Of a DNA stretch of 64,000 nt, positions 43,794 through 52,788 are shown piece by piece (positions within the stretch are counted from its first letter, which is position 1; each line of letters begins with the position of its first letter). The DNA comes from Pseudomonadota bacterium (GTDB taxonomy: Bacteria > Pseudomonadota > Alphaproteobacteria > Sphingomonadales > Sphingomonadaceae): the NCBI GenBank assembly GCA_023389105.1, contig JAEWEY010000005.1:1-64000 (forward strand), read 5' to 3'. The notes below the pieces were generated by a model. That model saw nothing but the letters and a program-made list of their open reading frames with translations, was not told the DNA's origin and did not search any database. Both the position numbers and the translations under genes were made by a program.

Positions 43794-43822
43794 CCCCTAT
43801 CAGCGCCTCGCCCGTGCTGCAA
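43794..43822 (-). promoter_or_regulatory. Candidate promoter of tRNA-Thr
   Basis: On the minus strand TTGCAG (43822-43817) and TAGGGG (43799-43794) lie 17 bases apart. The implied start is about 15 bases upstream of the mature tRNA 5' end, a normal short leader. Confidence 0.4.
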
Positions 43823-43911
43823 GCCGTTCGCGCTTACCGGTTATGCTTAACGCTTTGGTAAGGCGCCTCAGCCATTTTCCGTCGCAACAGGGGGAAGTGG
43901 GACGAGCGTGC

Positions 43912-45234
43912 ATGGATAGTTACCGCGAGCATCCGGACGATTTCGACACAGGGATGTCCGTCGAAGCCAGTTCGTCCGCGACCGACGCCACCAGCGTCAT
44001 CGGCACAGACGAGCGGCGCATGCACGTGCGCGCCTACAATTACTGGGCTTCGCTGCTGGGTAACCGGGACTTTCCTTCGATCGAGGATCTGGAGCCGGGC
44101 GAGGTCGAGGACTTCGCTGCCAATAGCGTCCTGCTCGATTTCACCTGCGGCCGTGACAATCCAGCGCTGCCGTATGTCGGCGCGGCAATCCGCGATGAGT
44201 GCGAGCTCAGCGACGACATGCGGACGATCGCTGACGTGCCAAGCCGGTCGTTGCTGTCGCGCCTGACCGATCATTACATGCAGATCATCGCCAATCGCGC
44301 GCCGGTTGGCTTTGAGGCGGAGTTCGAAAATCCGCGCGGCGAAACGCTCTGCTATCGCGGCATCCTGATGCCATTCTCGTCCGATGGCGAGCAGATCGAC
44401 TTCATCTACGGCGTAATCAATTGGAAATCGGGCAACGAACTGGTTGCTCCGGCAGACATCCTACCACCGGTCGTCGATGAGACTCCCGAAGGCGCCGGTA
44501 GCGAACCGCTTGAGTTGACCGAGTTGCTCGTTCCCGTGCCCTCGTCGACGGTGCCGGAATCTGCCGAACCGCCCGTGCATTTCGCCTGGCAGGATGGCCC
44601 GCTTCACGATGAGTCGGACGAACTGGCGCTGCCGGAAATCGCGCTCGATGCGGACGCTGGACTGGCCGATCGCCTGTGGGCAGCCCGCGAGACGGCGGAG
44701 TCGGTGAAAGCGGGCGAGGGCCGTACCCGCAGTGCCCTCTACAAGGCACTGTCGCTGGCCTATGATTTCGCCCTCGCTGCGCAGGAATGTCCGCAGGACT
44801 ATGCCGAGCTGCTCGAAGAATCGGGCGTGAAGGCGCAGGCCCGCGCACCCATGACGCCGATCGTGAAGCTCGTCTTCGGGATCGACTACGACAAGGCGCG
44901 CCTCACAGAATTTGCGGCCGCGCTTTCCTATGGCCAGCGGCAAGGTTTGGTCTCGGGCGAGTTCCAGGACTTCATTGAAAAGCAGTCGGGCGGTCTCAAG
45001 GCATTGGTCGCCGCGGAGCGCGAGGCGCGCCGGACCGCGACGAAGCCGGATACCAAGACCGACGTGGCCCGCGCTGCATTGCGTAAAGCCGCGCCGATTT
45101 CGCTCGCCGACCTGCCCAATGCCGACGAATTCGCGGTCGTCATTACGCGTCGCAGCGCCGATGGAAGGCACGAGCCGGTCGCGGTGGTCGAGGACCAAGC
45201 CCTGGTCGAGCGTGCGATCCGCCGCGCGGCGTAA
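43912..45234 (+). CDS. PAS-like domain protein of unknown function
   Basis: From the ATG at 43912 the protein has 440 residues; an earlier ATG at 43843 is possible. Residues about 35-165 (RAYNYWASLLGNRDFPSIEDL through FIYGVINWK) resemble the PAS-like domain common in alphaproteobacterial single-domain proteins. The rest has a Pro/Glu-rich linker, then helical segments (ALYKALSLAYDFALAAQECP; GLVSGEFQDFIEKQ) without a kinase, GGDEF or other output motif. It precedes the glutamate dehydrogenase gene by 97 bases and could report metabolic state, which is an inference from position. The region before it holds TTAA-N7-GTAA, a weak CtrA-like match. Confidence 0.68.
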   Translation: MDSYREHPDDFDTGMSVEASSSATDATSVIGTDERRMHVRAYNYWASLLGNRDFPSIEDLEPGEVEDFAANSVLLDFTCGRDNPALPYVGAAIRDECELSDDMRTIADVPSRSLLSRLTDHYMQIIANRAPVGFEAEFENPRGETLCYRGILMPFSSDGEQIDFIYGVINWKSGNELVAPADILPPVVDETPEGAGSEPLELTELLVPVPSSTVPESAEPPVHFAWQDGPLHDESDELALPEIALDADAGLADRLWAARETAESVKAGEGRTRSALYKALSLAYDFALAAQECPQDYAELLEESGVKAQARAPMTPIVKLVFGIDYDKARLTEFAAALSYGQRQGLVSGEFQDFIEKQSGGLKALVAAEREARRTATKPDTKTDVARAALRKAAPISLADLPNADEFAVVITRRSADGRHEPVAVVEDQALVERAIRRAA

Positions 45235-45274
45235 GCGCCGGGTCTAATCCGGGAGCAGGGTTGTCCGGCTGCGA

Positions 45275-45307
45275 GGGGCGGGTCTATAGGCGCCGGCGCC
45301 CCCTTTT
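45275..45307 (+). terminator. Possible terminator after the PAS-like gene
   Basis: GGGGCG (45275) can pair with CGCCCC ending at 45302, followed by TTTT. The loop contains the palindrome GGCGCCGGCGCC, which could form a competing stem, and a CTATAG sequence that might instead belong to a promoter of the next gene. Confidence 0.33.
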
Positions 45308-45331
45308 GATCCCTCGGAGCAGAACATTTCA

Positions 45332-48300
45332 ATGACGGCTCATACGCGCCTGGACCCGCCTTTGGTCGAGTCAATCAGAAAGGCGCTGACCGGCAACGCG
45401 CTACCCGGCGAAACGAAGGGCCTGAGCGGCGACGCCGAGCGCGAGGCAGCCGAATTCCTTGCTCAGGTCGCGACCACTCGGACGCGCGGCCAGCTTTCCT
45501 TGAAGATCGAATCCATCGGTGGCGAGGCCGGCAATCGCCGCATGCGCATCGGGGTCGTCAACGACGACATGCCGTTCCTGGTCGACTCTGTCGCCAATGC
45601 GATTGCGCAGCGCCAGCTGACCATCCACCGCCTGCTCCACCCGGTCGTCTGCGTAACGCGTGATGCCAAGGGCGTGCTGCAGGATGTCGAGAAGCTGTGC
45701 AGCGACAAGAACCGTCGCGAATCCCTGATGTATATCGAGCTGGATCGCGCCGACGCCCGCGGCCGGCGCGAGCTCGAGAGCGACCTGCGGCGGGTTCTCG
45801 ACGACGTTCGCCTCGCGGTTCGGGATTGGGAATCGCTGCAGCGCCAGATGCGCGAGGACGCAGCCTCCATCGATGACGAGGAGGGCGCAGCCCTGCTCAA
45901 TTGGTTCGCCGACGGCGCCATGACTCTGCTGGGTTACCAAGTGGAAAAGCCGTACGAAGCGCCTACCAACGCGCTCGGCATTTTTAGCGTCCCAGGCGCG
46001 CCCACCGACGAAGGCGGCGCGCTAGGCGCCATGCGCTACCTCGAGAAAGGCGGCGAAGTGCCGCTGATGGCCAAGGCCGAGCGCAAGTCGACGGTCCATC
46101 GCCGCGTGCCGCTCGACCTCGTCGTGGTCCCGATCCGCGCCGGCGATAATGTCACCGGTATCGGTGTCCATGCCGGCCTGTGGACCAGCGAAGCGCTGCG
46201 CGTCCCGCCCGAAGAAGTACCGGTCCTGCGCGCGCGTCTGAAGCAGCTCGACAAGGACTTCGGCTTCGATCCCAAGGGTCACAGCGGGAAGGCGCTGCGA
46301 CACGCGGTCGCCTCGCTGCCGCGCGATCTTGTCATCGCCATCGATTATGATGAGCTGCGGGAACTCGTGCTGATGGCGATGTCGCTGGCAGATCGCCCGC
46401 GGCCGGCGCTCATGCAGGTTCGCTCGATCCTGAAGGGCCAGTTGTTCACCTTCGTCTGGCTACCGCGCGAAGAACTCAGCACTGCGCGCCGCGTCGCGAT
46501 CGCGACGTTGCTGCAAAACGAGATTGGCCGCGAAATCACCAGTTGGTCGGTCGAGCTCGGCGATGCCGACCTCGCGCTCATCCGATACACGCAATATATC
46601 GACGCGAAGGCAGCGGCGCCTGACGTGACCGAGCTCGACGCAGCGGTCGTCGAAATGGTTCGCGGCTGGTCGCCGGCGGTCGAGGCCGAGCTGATCAGCG
46701 CGGCGGGTGCGCCGCGCGCCACGCGCCTCGCGCTGACGTACATCAATACGTTTCCCGACGGCTATCGCGCCCGGACCGCGCCGGAAGAGGGCGCTGCCGA
46801 CATCCTGCGACTCTGCCAGCTTTCCGACGATAGCGACCGCGGCGTCCGTATCTACCGGTTCGAGCATGACGAGCCGGGACACCTGCGCCTGAAGACCTAT
46901 CGCAAGGGCGAGCTGATCCCCTTGTCCGAAGTCGTGCCGGTCCTCGAGAATTTCGGCTTTCGCGTCTTGGAAGAGTTCCCGACCGCGCTCGCCAACGGCA
47001 ACGGCTATATCCACGATTTCCGCGTGGAGGTCGGCCCGGAAGCCGATCTCCAAAGCATTATGTCGCGGATCGCTGAGATCGAGAGCGCGATTGCCAACGT
47101 TCTGTGCGGCGCCGCGGAAAATGACGAGTTCAACCAACTCGTTCTCTACGCCGGGCTCGACACGCAGCCAGTCGTCTGGCTGCGCGCCTGGTTCCGCTAC
47201 CTGCGGCAGACAGGCAGCAGCTTTGGCCTCGTAACGGTCGTCGATGCCCTTCGCCGCGCGCCCAAGGCGACGCAGGCACTGATCGGTTTGTTCGTCGCCG
47301 CGCATGACCCTTCCGCGCAGAAGCGAGACGAGCAGGTTACCGGTTTTGCCGAACAGATGGACCGAGCATTGTCGCTTGTCCGCTCGATCGATGACGATCG
47401 AATCCTGCGCCGCCTGCGCTCCGTCGTCGAAGCTATCCTGCGCACCAATGCCTTCGCTCCTGCGGCTGCGGAAGCCTTGGCATTTAAGATCAACAGCTCA
47501 CTAGTGCCGGGCCTGCCGCGTCCGGTCCCGTGGCGTGAGATCTGGGTCTATTCGCCCCGCGTCGAGGGTGTTCACTTGCGCGGCGGCCCGGTTGCCCGCG
47601 GCGGCTTGCGCTGGTCCGACCGGCGCGACGATTTCCGGACCGAAATCCTCGGCCTGCTGAAGGCGCAAGTCGTGAAGAACGCCGTGATCGTGCCGACGGG
47701 CGCGAAGGGCGGCTTCTATCCCAAGCAGCTGCCGCCGATGACCAATCGCGACGCGTGGCTCGCGGAAGGTACGGAGAGCTATCGCATCTTCATCCGCTCG
47801 CTCCTGTCGATCACCGACAACCTCGTGAACGACAAGGTCGTGCACCCGGATAGTGTCGTCATTCGGGACGGCGACGATCCCTATTTCGTCGTTGCCGCCG
47901 ACAAGGGCACGGCGACCTTCTCGGACGTTGCCAACGGTATCGCGCAATCGCGCGATTTCTGGCTGGGCGACGCCTTCGCCAGCGGTGGATCATACGGCTA
48001 CGACCACAAGGCGATGGGCATCACCGCCAAGGGCGCGTGGATTTCCGTACAGCGCCACTTCCTCGAGATGGGCATCGACGTTCAGTCGGATGAAGTGACG
48101 GTGGCCGGCTGCGGCGACATGTCGGGAGACGTGTTCGGCAACGGCATGCTGCTGTCCAAGTCGATCAAGCTGGTGGCAGCGTTCGACCACCGCCACATTT
48201 TCATCGATCCCAATCCCGATCCCGCAAAAAGCTGGGCCGAGCGCGAGCGGATGTTCAACCTGCCGCGGTCCAGTTGGGACGATTACGACAAGAAGCTGAT

Positions 48301-49972
48301 CAGCAAGGGCGGCGGCGTTTTCGCGCGCACCGAAAAGTCGATTTCGCTGAGCGCCGAAGCACGCGCGGTGCTGGGCATCGAGGACAAGACGATCGACCCG
48401 GTCAGCCTGATCAACGCCATCCTCAAGGCGCCGGTTGACCTGCTTTGGTTCGGCGGCATCGGGACCTATGTGAAGTCGGCGGCGCAGGGCAACGCGGACG
48501 TCGGTGATCCGTCGAATGACGCGCTTCGCGCCAGCGCGAACGAGCTGCGCGCCAAGGTCATCGGCGAGGGCGCCAATCTTGGCATCACGCAGGCCGCGCG
48601 TATCGAATTCGCGCAGCTTGGCGGACGCATCAACACGGACTTCATCGACAATAGTGCCGGCGTCGACTGTTCCGACAATGAAGTGAACATCAAGATCCCG
48701 CTCAACCGGGAGATGAGCGAGGGCCGGCTGAGCCTCGACAAGCGCAACAGCCTGCTGGTCAAGATGACCGAGGACGTTGCCGACATCGTGCTGGAGGACA
48801 ATCGGCTGCAGAGCCTGGCGCTGTCGATTGCCGAAGCGGGTGGTGCGCAGGCGCTACCGGGGCAGGTTCGCACGATCGAGATGCTGGAGGCTACCGGCCG
48901 CCTCGACCGCAAGGTCGAAGGTCTTGGATCGAGCGACGAATTGCTGCGCCGCGGCCAGGACAATCGCGGCCTGACGAGGCCGGAACTCGCCGTCGTGCTA
49001 TCGGTCTCGAAGCTCGTTCTTCAGGATGCTGCCGAGCAACTGCACCTCGCTGACGATCCATTGGTCGGCCCACAGTTGTTCGACGCTTTCCCCAAGGCCA
49101 TGCGCAAAACGCATGCCGATGCCATTCGCGCGCACCGGTTGCGCCACGACATCCTGGGCACCAAGGTCGCCAACCGACTGGTCAATCGCCTCGGACCCGG
49201 CGTTGCCTATGACCTGATCGAGGAAGAAGGCGCGTCGTTGCAACAAGTCGTGGCGGCGTTCCTCGTCACCGAACTGCTTCTCGACCTCGACAAGCTGTGG
49301 CGGAAGATCGAGGAAGATGCGCTGCCGGAAACTGTGCGCATCGAATTGTTCGCGATCGCGGCCGCAAGCATCCGCTCGCATATTGCCGATGCGATCCGCG
49401 CCGCCAATGGCGAGACCAGCGTCGCCAAGATGTGCGCGATGCTCGAACCGGGGGTCCGCAAGATTTCGGCTGCGGCCACCAAGCTGATCCGCGCCGAGGT
49501 GCGCAACGAAGCGGCTGCGCGCCGCGACCGGCTCATTGCGCTCGGCGCCAGCGACGACATCGTTCGGCTGCTGGTCCGGCTGTACGAACTCGATGGGGTC
49601 TTCGGGATCGCGGCGCTGTCGAGCGAGCACGAACTCGACGAGTTGGAAGTCACCGCTGCCTACACCCGTTTGGGCGAAGCACTCGGTCTCGACTGGGCGC
49701 AGCAGCAGGTCGCGCGCTTTGTGCCGGCCGACCAGTGGGAACGCTTGCTCACGGCCGGCCTTGCCCGCGATTTCGAGCAATTGCGGATCGAATTCCTGCA
49801 GCGTTGCCGGGGCAAGAAAATCGACGCCGGCGTCGAGGAATGGGTGACCGAGCAGCAGCCGCGCATCGAGCAGTTCCGCAAGCTGATCGATCGCGCGCGC
49901 AGCGAAGGCAACGTCAGCGCGCCGATGCTGGCGCAAATCGCCGGACAGGCGCGAATCCTGCTCGGGCGCTGA
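45332..49972 (+). CDS. gdhB: NAD-dependent glutamate dehydrogenase, large (180-kDa) type
   Basis: This enzyme oxidises glutamate to 2-oxoglutarate and ammonia, feeding amino-acid carbon to the TCA cycle. At 1546 residues it belongs to the giant bacterial class. N-terminal regulatory segments (ACT-like, with RIGVVNDDMPFLVDSVANA) precede the catalytic core at about 730-1230, where PTGAKGGF carries K792. RGGLRWSDRRDDFRTE and the NAD-fold region GGSYGYDHKAMGITAKGAW are also visible. A long helical C-terminus follows. GGAG lies upstream of the ATG. The RimK-like gene starts one base after the stop. Confidence 0.96.
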   Translation: MTAHTRLDPPLVESIRKALTGNALPGETKGLSGDAEREAAEFLAQVATTRTRGQLSLKIESIGGEAGNRRMRIGVVNDDMPFLVDSVANAIAQRQLTIHRLLHPVVCVTRDAKGVLQDVEKLCSDKNRRESLMYIELDRADARGRRELESDLRRVLDDVRLAVRDWESLQRQMREDAASIDDEEGAALLNWFADGAMTLLGYQVEKPYEAPTNALGIFSVPGAPTDEGGALGAMRYLEKGGEVPLMAKAERKSTVHRRVPLDLVVVPIRAGDNVTGIGVHAGLWTSEALRVPPEEVPVLRARLKQLDKDFGFDPKGHSGKALRHAVASLPRDLVIAIDYDELRELVLMAMSLADRPRPALMQVRSILKGQLFTFVWLPREELSTARRVAIATLLQNEIGREITSWSVELGDADLALIRYTQYIDAKAAAPDVTELDAAVVEMVRGWSPAVEAELISAAGAPRATRLALTYINTFPDGYRARTAPEEGAADILRLCQLSDDSDRGVRIYRFEHDEPGHLRLKTYRKGELIPLSEVVPVLENFGFRVLEEFPTALANGNGYIHDFRVEVGPEADLQSIMSRIAEIESAIANVLCGAAENDEFNQLVLYAGLDTQPVVWLRAWFRYLRQTGSSFGLVTVVDALRRAPKATQALIGLFVAAHDPSAQKRDEQVTGFAEQMDRALSLVRSIDDDRILRRLRSVVEAILRTNAFAPAAAEALAFKINSSLVPGLPRPVPWREIWVYSPRVEGVHLRGGPVARGGLRWSDRRDDFRTEILGLLKAQVVKNAVIVPTGAKGGFYPKQLPPMTNRDAWLAEGTESYRIFIRSLLSITDNLVNDKVVHPDSVVIRDGDDPYFVVAADKGTATFSDVANGIAQSRDFWLGDAFASGGSYGYDHKAMGITAKGAWISVQRHFLEMGIDVQSDEVTVAGCGDMSGDVFGNGMLLSKSIKLVAAFDHRHIFIDPNPDPAKSWAERERMFNLPRSSWDDYDKKLISKGGGVFARTEKSISLSAEARAVLGIEDKTIDPVSLINAILKAPVDLLWFGGIGTYVKSAAQGNADVGDPSNDALRASANELRAKVIGEGANLGITQAARIEFAQLGGRINTDFIDNSAGVDCSDNEVNIKIPLNREMSEGRLSLDKRNSLLVKMTEDVADIVLEDNRLQSLALSIAEAGGAQALPGQVRTIEMLEATGRLDRKVEGLGSSDELLRRGQDNRGLTRPELAVVLSVSKLVLQDAAEQLHLADDPLVGPQLFDAFPKAMRKTHADAIRAHRLRHDILGTKVANRLVNRLGPGVAYDLIEEEGASLQQVVAAFLVTELLLDLDKLWRKIEEDALPETVRIELFAIAAASIRSHIADAIRAANGETSVAKMCAMLEPGVRKISAAATKLIRAEVRNEAAARRDRLIALGASDDIVRLLVRLYELDGVFGIAALSSEHELDELEVTAAYTRLGEALGLDWAQQQVARFVPADQWERLLTAGLARDFEQLRIEFLQRCRGKKIDAGVEEWVTEQQPRIEQFRKLIDRARSEGNVSAPMLAQIAGQARILLGR

Positions 49973-49973
49973 C

Positions 49974-50834
49974 GTGCGTATAGCCGTCCTCGTGCCCGAC
50001 CCGGGCTATGAGGAGCCGTGGGCGTGGGCCTACGACATCGAGGCGCAAGCGCTCGAGCAAGGCGGGTGCACGGTCGTGCCGATCCCATGGACTGAGTTTC
50101 GGAGCCCGCATGGTTTCGACCTGGTGATGCCGCTGGTGGCCTGGGGCTATCACCTTGACTATGCGCGCTGGCTCGCCTTGCTGGATCGAGCGGAAGCCGA
50201 GCGTTGGCCGATGATCAATCCGCCCGCGCTACTGCGCTGGAACAGCGACAAGGCTTATCTCGCCGAGCTTGCCGACCTTGGGGTGCCTACCGTGCCGACC
50301 CTGGCGGTGGAGGCGTGCGGCGATGCCGACCTGGAAGAAGCGCGGCGACGCTTCGACAGCGAGTGGTTGGTCATCAAGCCGCCGGTCTCGGCGAGCGCGA
50401 CCGGCACGCACCGCTTGGGACCGCTTGACGACTTGCCCGCCGACAGCCGTAGTCAGCCGATGATCGTGCAGCCGCTGATCGAGGAGATCGCCCGCACCGG
50501 TGAGTTCTCGCTGATGCTGTTTGACGGCGAATACAGTCACGCCGTGGTCAAGCGCCCCAAGAGCGGCGACTTCCGCGTCCAGCCGCACCTTGGAGGCGTG
50601 ACGTTGCCGACGGCCCCGCCGCCGGGTGGGATTGAGCTTGCACAGACGGCCCTGGCCTGCGCGCCCACGCCTGCGACCTATGCCCGGGTGGACATGGTCC
50701 CCGACAACGACGGGACCCTGCTCGTCATGGAGCTGGAGCTGATCGAGCCGTCGCTGTTCCTCGACGACGCACCGTCGGGCGCGACGGCCTTCACGAACGC
50801 GGTTCTGCGCTCCGCGCAAACAGCCACTGCCTGA
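49974..50834 (+). CDS. RimK/GshB-like ATP-grasp protein
   Basis: The 286-residue protein has an ATP-grasp layout: N-terminal MRIAVLVPDPGYEEPWAW, then NPPALLRWNSDKAYLAELADLGVPTVPT, the ATP lysine in WLVIKPPVSASATGTH, and the metal-binding end LLVMELELIEPSLFL (E-x-E-x-x-E-P-S). ELELIEPSLF is typical of ATP-grasp enzymes annotated as glutathione-synthetase-like, and the acceptor is unknown. The start is GTG, one base after the dehydrogenase stop, so the two are almost certainly cotranscribed. Its 3' end overlaps the convergent RHH gene by 44 bases. Confidence 0.82.
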   Translation: MRIAVLVPDPGYEEPWAWAYDIEAQALEQGGCTVVPIPWTEFRSPHGFDLVMPLVAWGYHLDYARWLALLDRAEAERWPMINPPALLRWNSDKAYLAELADLGVPTVPTLAVEACGDADLEEARRRFDSEWLVIKPPVSASATGTHRLGPLDDLPADSRSQPMIVQPLIEEIARTGEFSLMLFDGEYSHAVVKRPKSGDFRVQPHLGGVTLPTAPPPGGIELAQTALACAPTPATYARVDMVPDNDGTLLVMELELIEPSLFLDDAPSGATAFTNAVLRSAQTATA

Positions 50835-51030
50835 TCGCCGACGTCAGATTCGGCGTCTGGTCCGCTTCCAGCCGCGCCACATCGATTTCCGCAACTAATG
50901 CGTTCAGCGGGCAGCCGCGCTGACGTGCCGCGTCTTCCAGCGCTGCCCAGAACATCGGCTCCAGGCTAATGCTCGTCTGATGGCCGGCAATCAGCACCGA
51001 CCGTTTCTTCGGCGGTGCGTAATCGGCCAT
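50791..51030 (-). CDS. Ribbon-helix-helix (RHH_4-type) protein
   Basis: A 79-residue protein whose core KRSVLIAGHQTSISLEPMFW, ALVAEID and NLTSAIRQWL matches the RHH_4 family, small proteins expected to bind DNA as dimers through the N-terminal strand. Its ATG overlaps the phbB stop by one base (TGATG), so it is translated from the same message. It could regulate polyhydroxybutyrate genes or its own operon; that is inference from position only. Confidence 0.8.
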   Translation of the reverse strand: MADYAPPKKRSVLIAGHQTSISLEPMFWAALEDAARQRGCPLNALVAEIDVARLEADQTPNLTSAIRQWLFARSAEPRS

Positions 51031-51752
51031 CAATACATATGCTGGCCGCCGTTGATCGACAGCGTCGACCCAGTGACGAACCCGGCATTCTCGTCGACCA
51101 GGAAGCAGACCGCGCGCGCGATTTCCTCGGCCTTGCCGAGGCGGCCGACCGGGATCTTGGCAATGATCTTGCCCAGCACTTCCTCCGGCACCGCGGCAAC
51201 CATGTCCGTGTCGATATACCCCGGCGCGATCGCGTTGACGGTGACGCCGTTGCGGGCGCCTTCCTGCGCCAGCGCCTTGGTGAAGCCGTGGATACCCGAC
51301 TTGGCGGCGGCGTAATTGACTTGGCCATACTGCCCGGCCTGGCCGTTGATCGAGCCGATGTTGACGATTCGGCCGTAACCGCGGCTCTGCATGCCTTCGA
51401 ACACCGCCTTGGCCATGTTGAAGCAACCGCCGAGGTTGGTGTCGATGACGTCCTGCCACTTCTGGTGGTCCATTCGCTTCATCGTCGTGTCGCGGGTGAT
51501 GCCGGCATTGTTCACCAGCACGTCGACGGGGCCGAGGTCGGCTTCGATCTGCTTCACGCCTTCCTGGCAGGCGTCGAAGTCGGACACGTCCCATTTATAG
51601 GCGGGGATCCCGGTGCGGTCGGTGAAGGCGCGAGCGCGCTCCTCGTTTCCGGCGTAGTTTGCCGCGACTTGCATGCCCATGTTCTTGAGCGCGACGCTGA
51701 TCGCCTCGCCAATGCCGCGGGTCCCTCCGGTAACGACTGCCACTCGTGCCAT
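51030..51752 (-). CDS. phbB: Acetoacetyl-CoA reductase
   Basis: PhbB reduces acetoacetyl-CoA to (R)-3-hydroxybutyryl-CoA with NADPH for polyhydroxybutyrate. The 240 residues are a classical short-chain dehydrogenase: TGGTRGIGEAIS cofactor loop, NNAG, catalytic S in NIGSINGQAGQ, and YAAAK. The KRMDHQKWQDVIDTNL and C-terminal TGSTLSINGGQHMY are typical of PhbB, while FabG cannot be wholly excluded. AGGAGAG precedes the ATG at 51752. hemH ends 31 bases upstream. No phbA or phbC is in the window. Confidence 0.92.
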   Translation of the reverse strand: MARVAVVTGGTRGIGEAISVALKNMGMQVAANYAGNEERARAFTDRTGIPAYKWDVSDFDACQEGVKQIEADLGPVDVLVNNAGITRDTTMKRMDHQKWQDVIDTNLGGCFNMAKAVFEGMQSRGYGRIVNIGSINGQAGQYGQVNYAAAKSGIHGFTKALAQEGARNGVTVNAIAPGYIDTDMVAAVPEEVLGKIIAKIPVGRLGKAEEIARAVCFLVDENAGFVTGSTLSINGGQHMY

Positions 51753-51783
51753 GGACTCTCTCCTGTCTCTCTCGAAAACAGGC

Positions 51784-52788
51784 TTATGAGCGCGGCTGCC
51801 AGCCTGCAAGTTCACGGCTGATTAGCCGGGTCAGCATGTCCATGCCTTCGGGTGAATCGTTGAGACAGTCGAGCAGGGCGAAGCGCTCGCCACCCGCATG
51901 TTCGAACGTTTCGCGGCCGCGAATGCCAAGTTCCTCAAGTGTCTCGATGCAATCAGCCGAGAAGCCCGGTGCCGCGATTGCGACGCGCTTTACGCCTTGG
52001 CGAGGATAGGCCGCCAACGTCGCGTCGGTCGCCGGCTCGAGCCACTTGGCGCGGCCGAACTTCGACTGGAACGTAATATCCACCTCACGGCCCATTTTCT
52101 CGCCGACGCGCCGCGCGGTCTTCTGGCAGTGGCAATGATAGGGATCGCCAAGTTCCAGCGTGCGTGCGGGCATTCCGTGAAAACTCAGGACAAGCCGGTC
52201 GGGCTGAAAATCGAGCGCCTTGAGTTGGCGTGTCAGACTCGCGGCCAGCGCATCGATATATAGCGGATCGTCGTAATAAGGCGGGAGCGTGCGTAGCGCG
52301 GGCTGCCAACGCATCGAGGCGAGCGCCGCGAACACCGCGTCGTTCGCCGTCGCTGTCGTCGCCGCGCAATATTGCGGATAGAGTGGTGCGGTCAGGATGC
52401 GCGTGCAGCCCTCGCGAAACATGTTGTGGATTGCCGCCGCGATGCCGGGGCTGCCGTAGCGCATCGCGTAATGAACGCTCACCTCGGGCATCGCAGCGCG
52501 CAGCTTCTCCGCCTGGCGCTGCGCGATCACCCGCAGTGGCGAACCTTCGTTGGTCCAGATCTGGTTGTAGGCCTCTGCCGACTTCTGCGGGCGCGTGCGA
52601 AGGATAATGCCGTGCAGGATGGGCTTCCACGCCAGGCGCGGAATTTCGATCACGCGCGGATCGCTGAGGAATTCCGCCAGATACTTGCGCACAGCCCGCG
52701 CATGCGGCGCGTCCGGCGTGCCGAGGTTGATTAGCAGCACGCCGATCTTGTCAGCGGGAATGCTGGGGTGGTTTGCCGGCCTGATCAT
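51784..52788 (-). CDS. hemH: Ferrochelatase
   Basis: HemH inserts ferrous iron into protoporphyrin IX to form heme. The 334-residue protein contains GVLLINLGTPDAP, the metal/porphyrin histidine in LVLSFHGMPARTL, QSKFGRAKWLEP and the C-terminal APGFSADCIETLEEL, which together are diagnostic. The start overlaps the stop of the upstream molybdopterin-type gene as ATGA, an unusual partner for hemH. Confidence 0.96.
   Translation of the reverse strand: MIRPANHPSIPADKIGVLLINLGTPDAPHARAVRKYLAEFLSDPRVIEIPRLAWKPILHGIILRTRPQKSAEAYNQIWTNEGSPLRVIAQRQAEKLRAAMPEVSVHYAMRYGSPGIAAAIHNMFREGCTRILTAPLYPQYCAATTATANDAVFAALASMRWQPALRTLPPYYDDPLYIDALAASLTRQLKALDFQPDRLVLSFHGMPARTLELGDPYHCHCQKTARRVGEKMGREVDITFQSKFGRAKWLEPATDATLAAYPRQGVKRVAIAAPGFSADCIETLEELGIRGRETFEHAGGERFALLDCLNDSPEGMDMLTRLISRELAGWQPRS

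Noticed and set aside
43847..43861. TTAA-N7-GTAA as a CtrA box upstream of the PAS-like gene
   Set aside because: One mismatch, and two or three such matches are expected by chance in the window.
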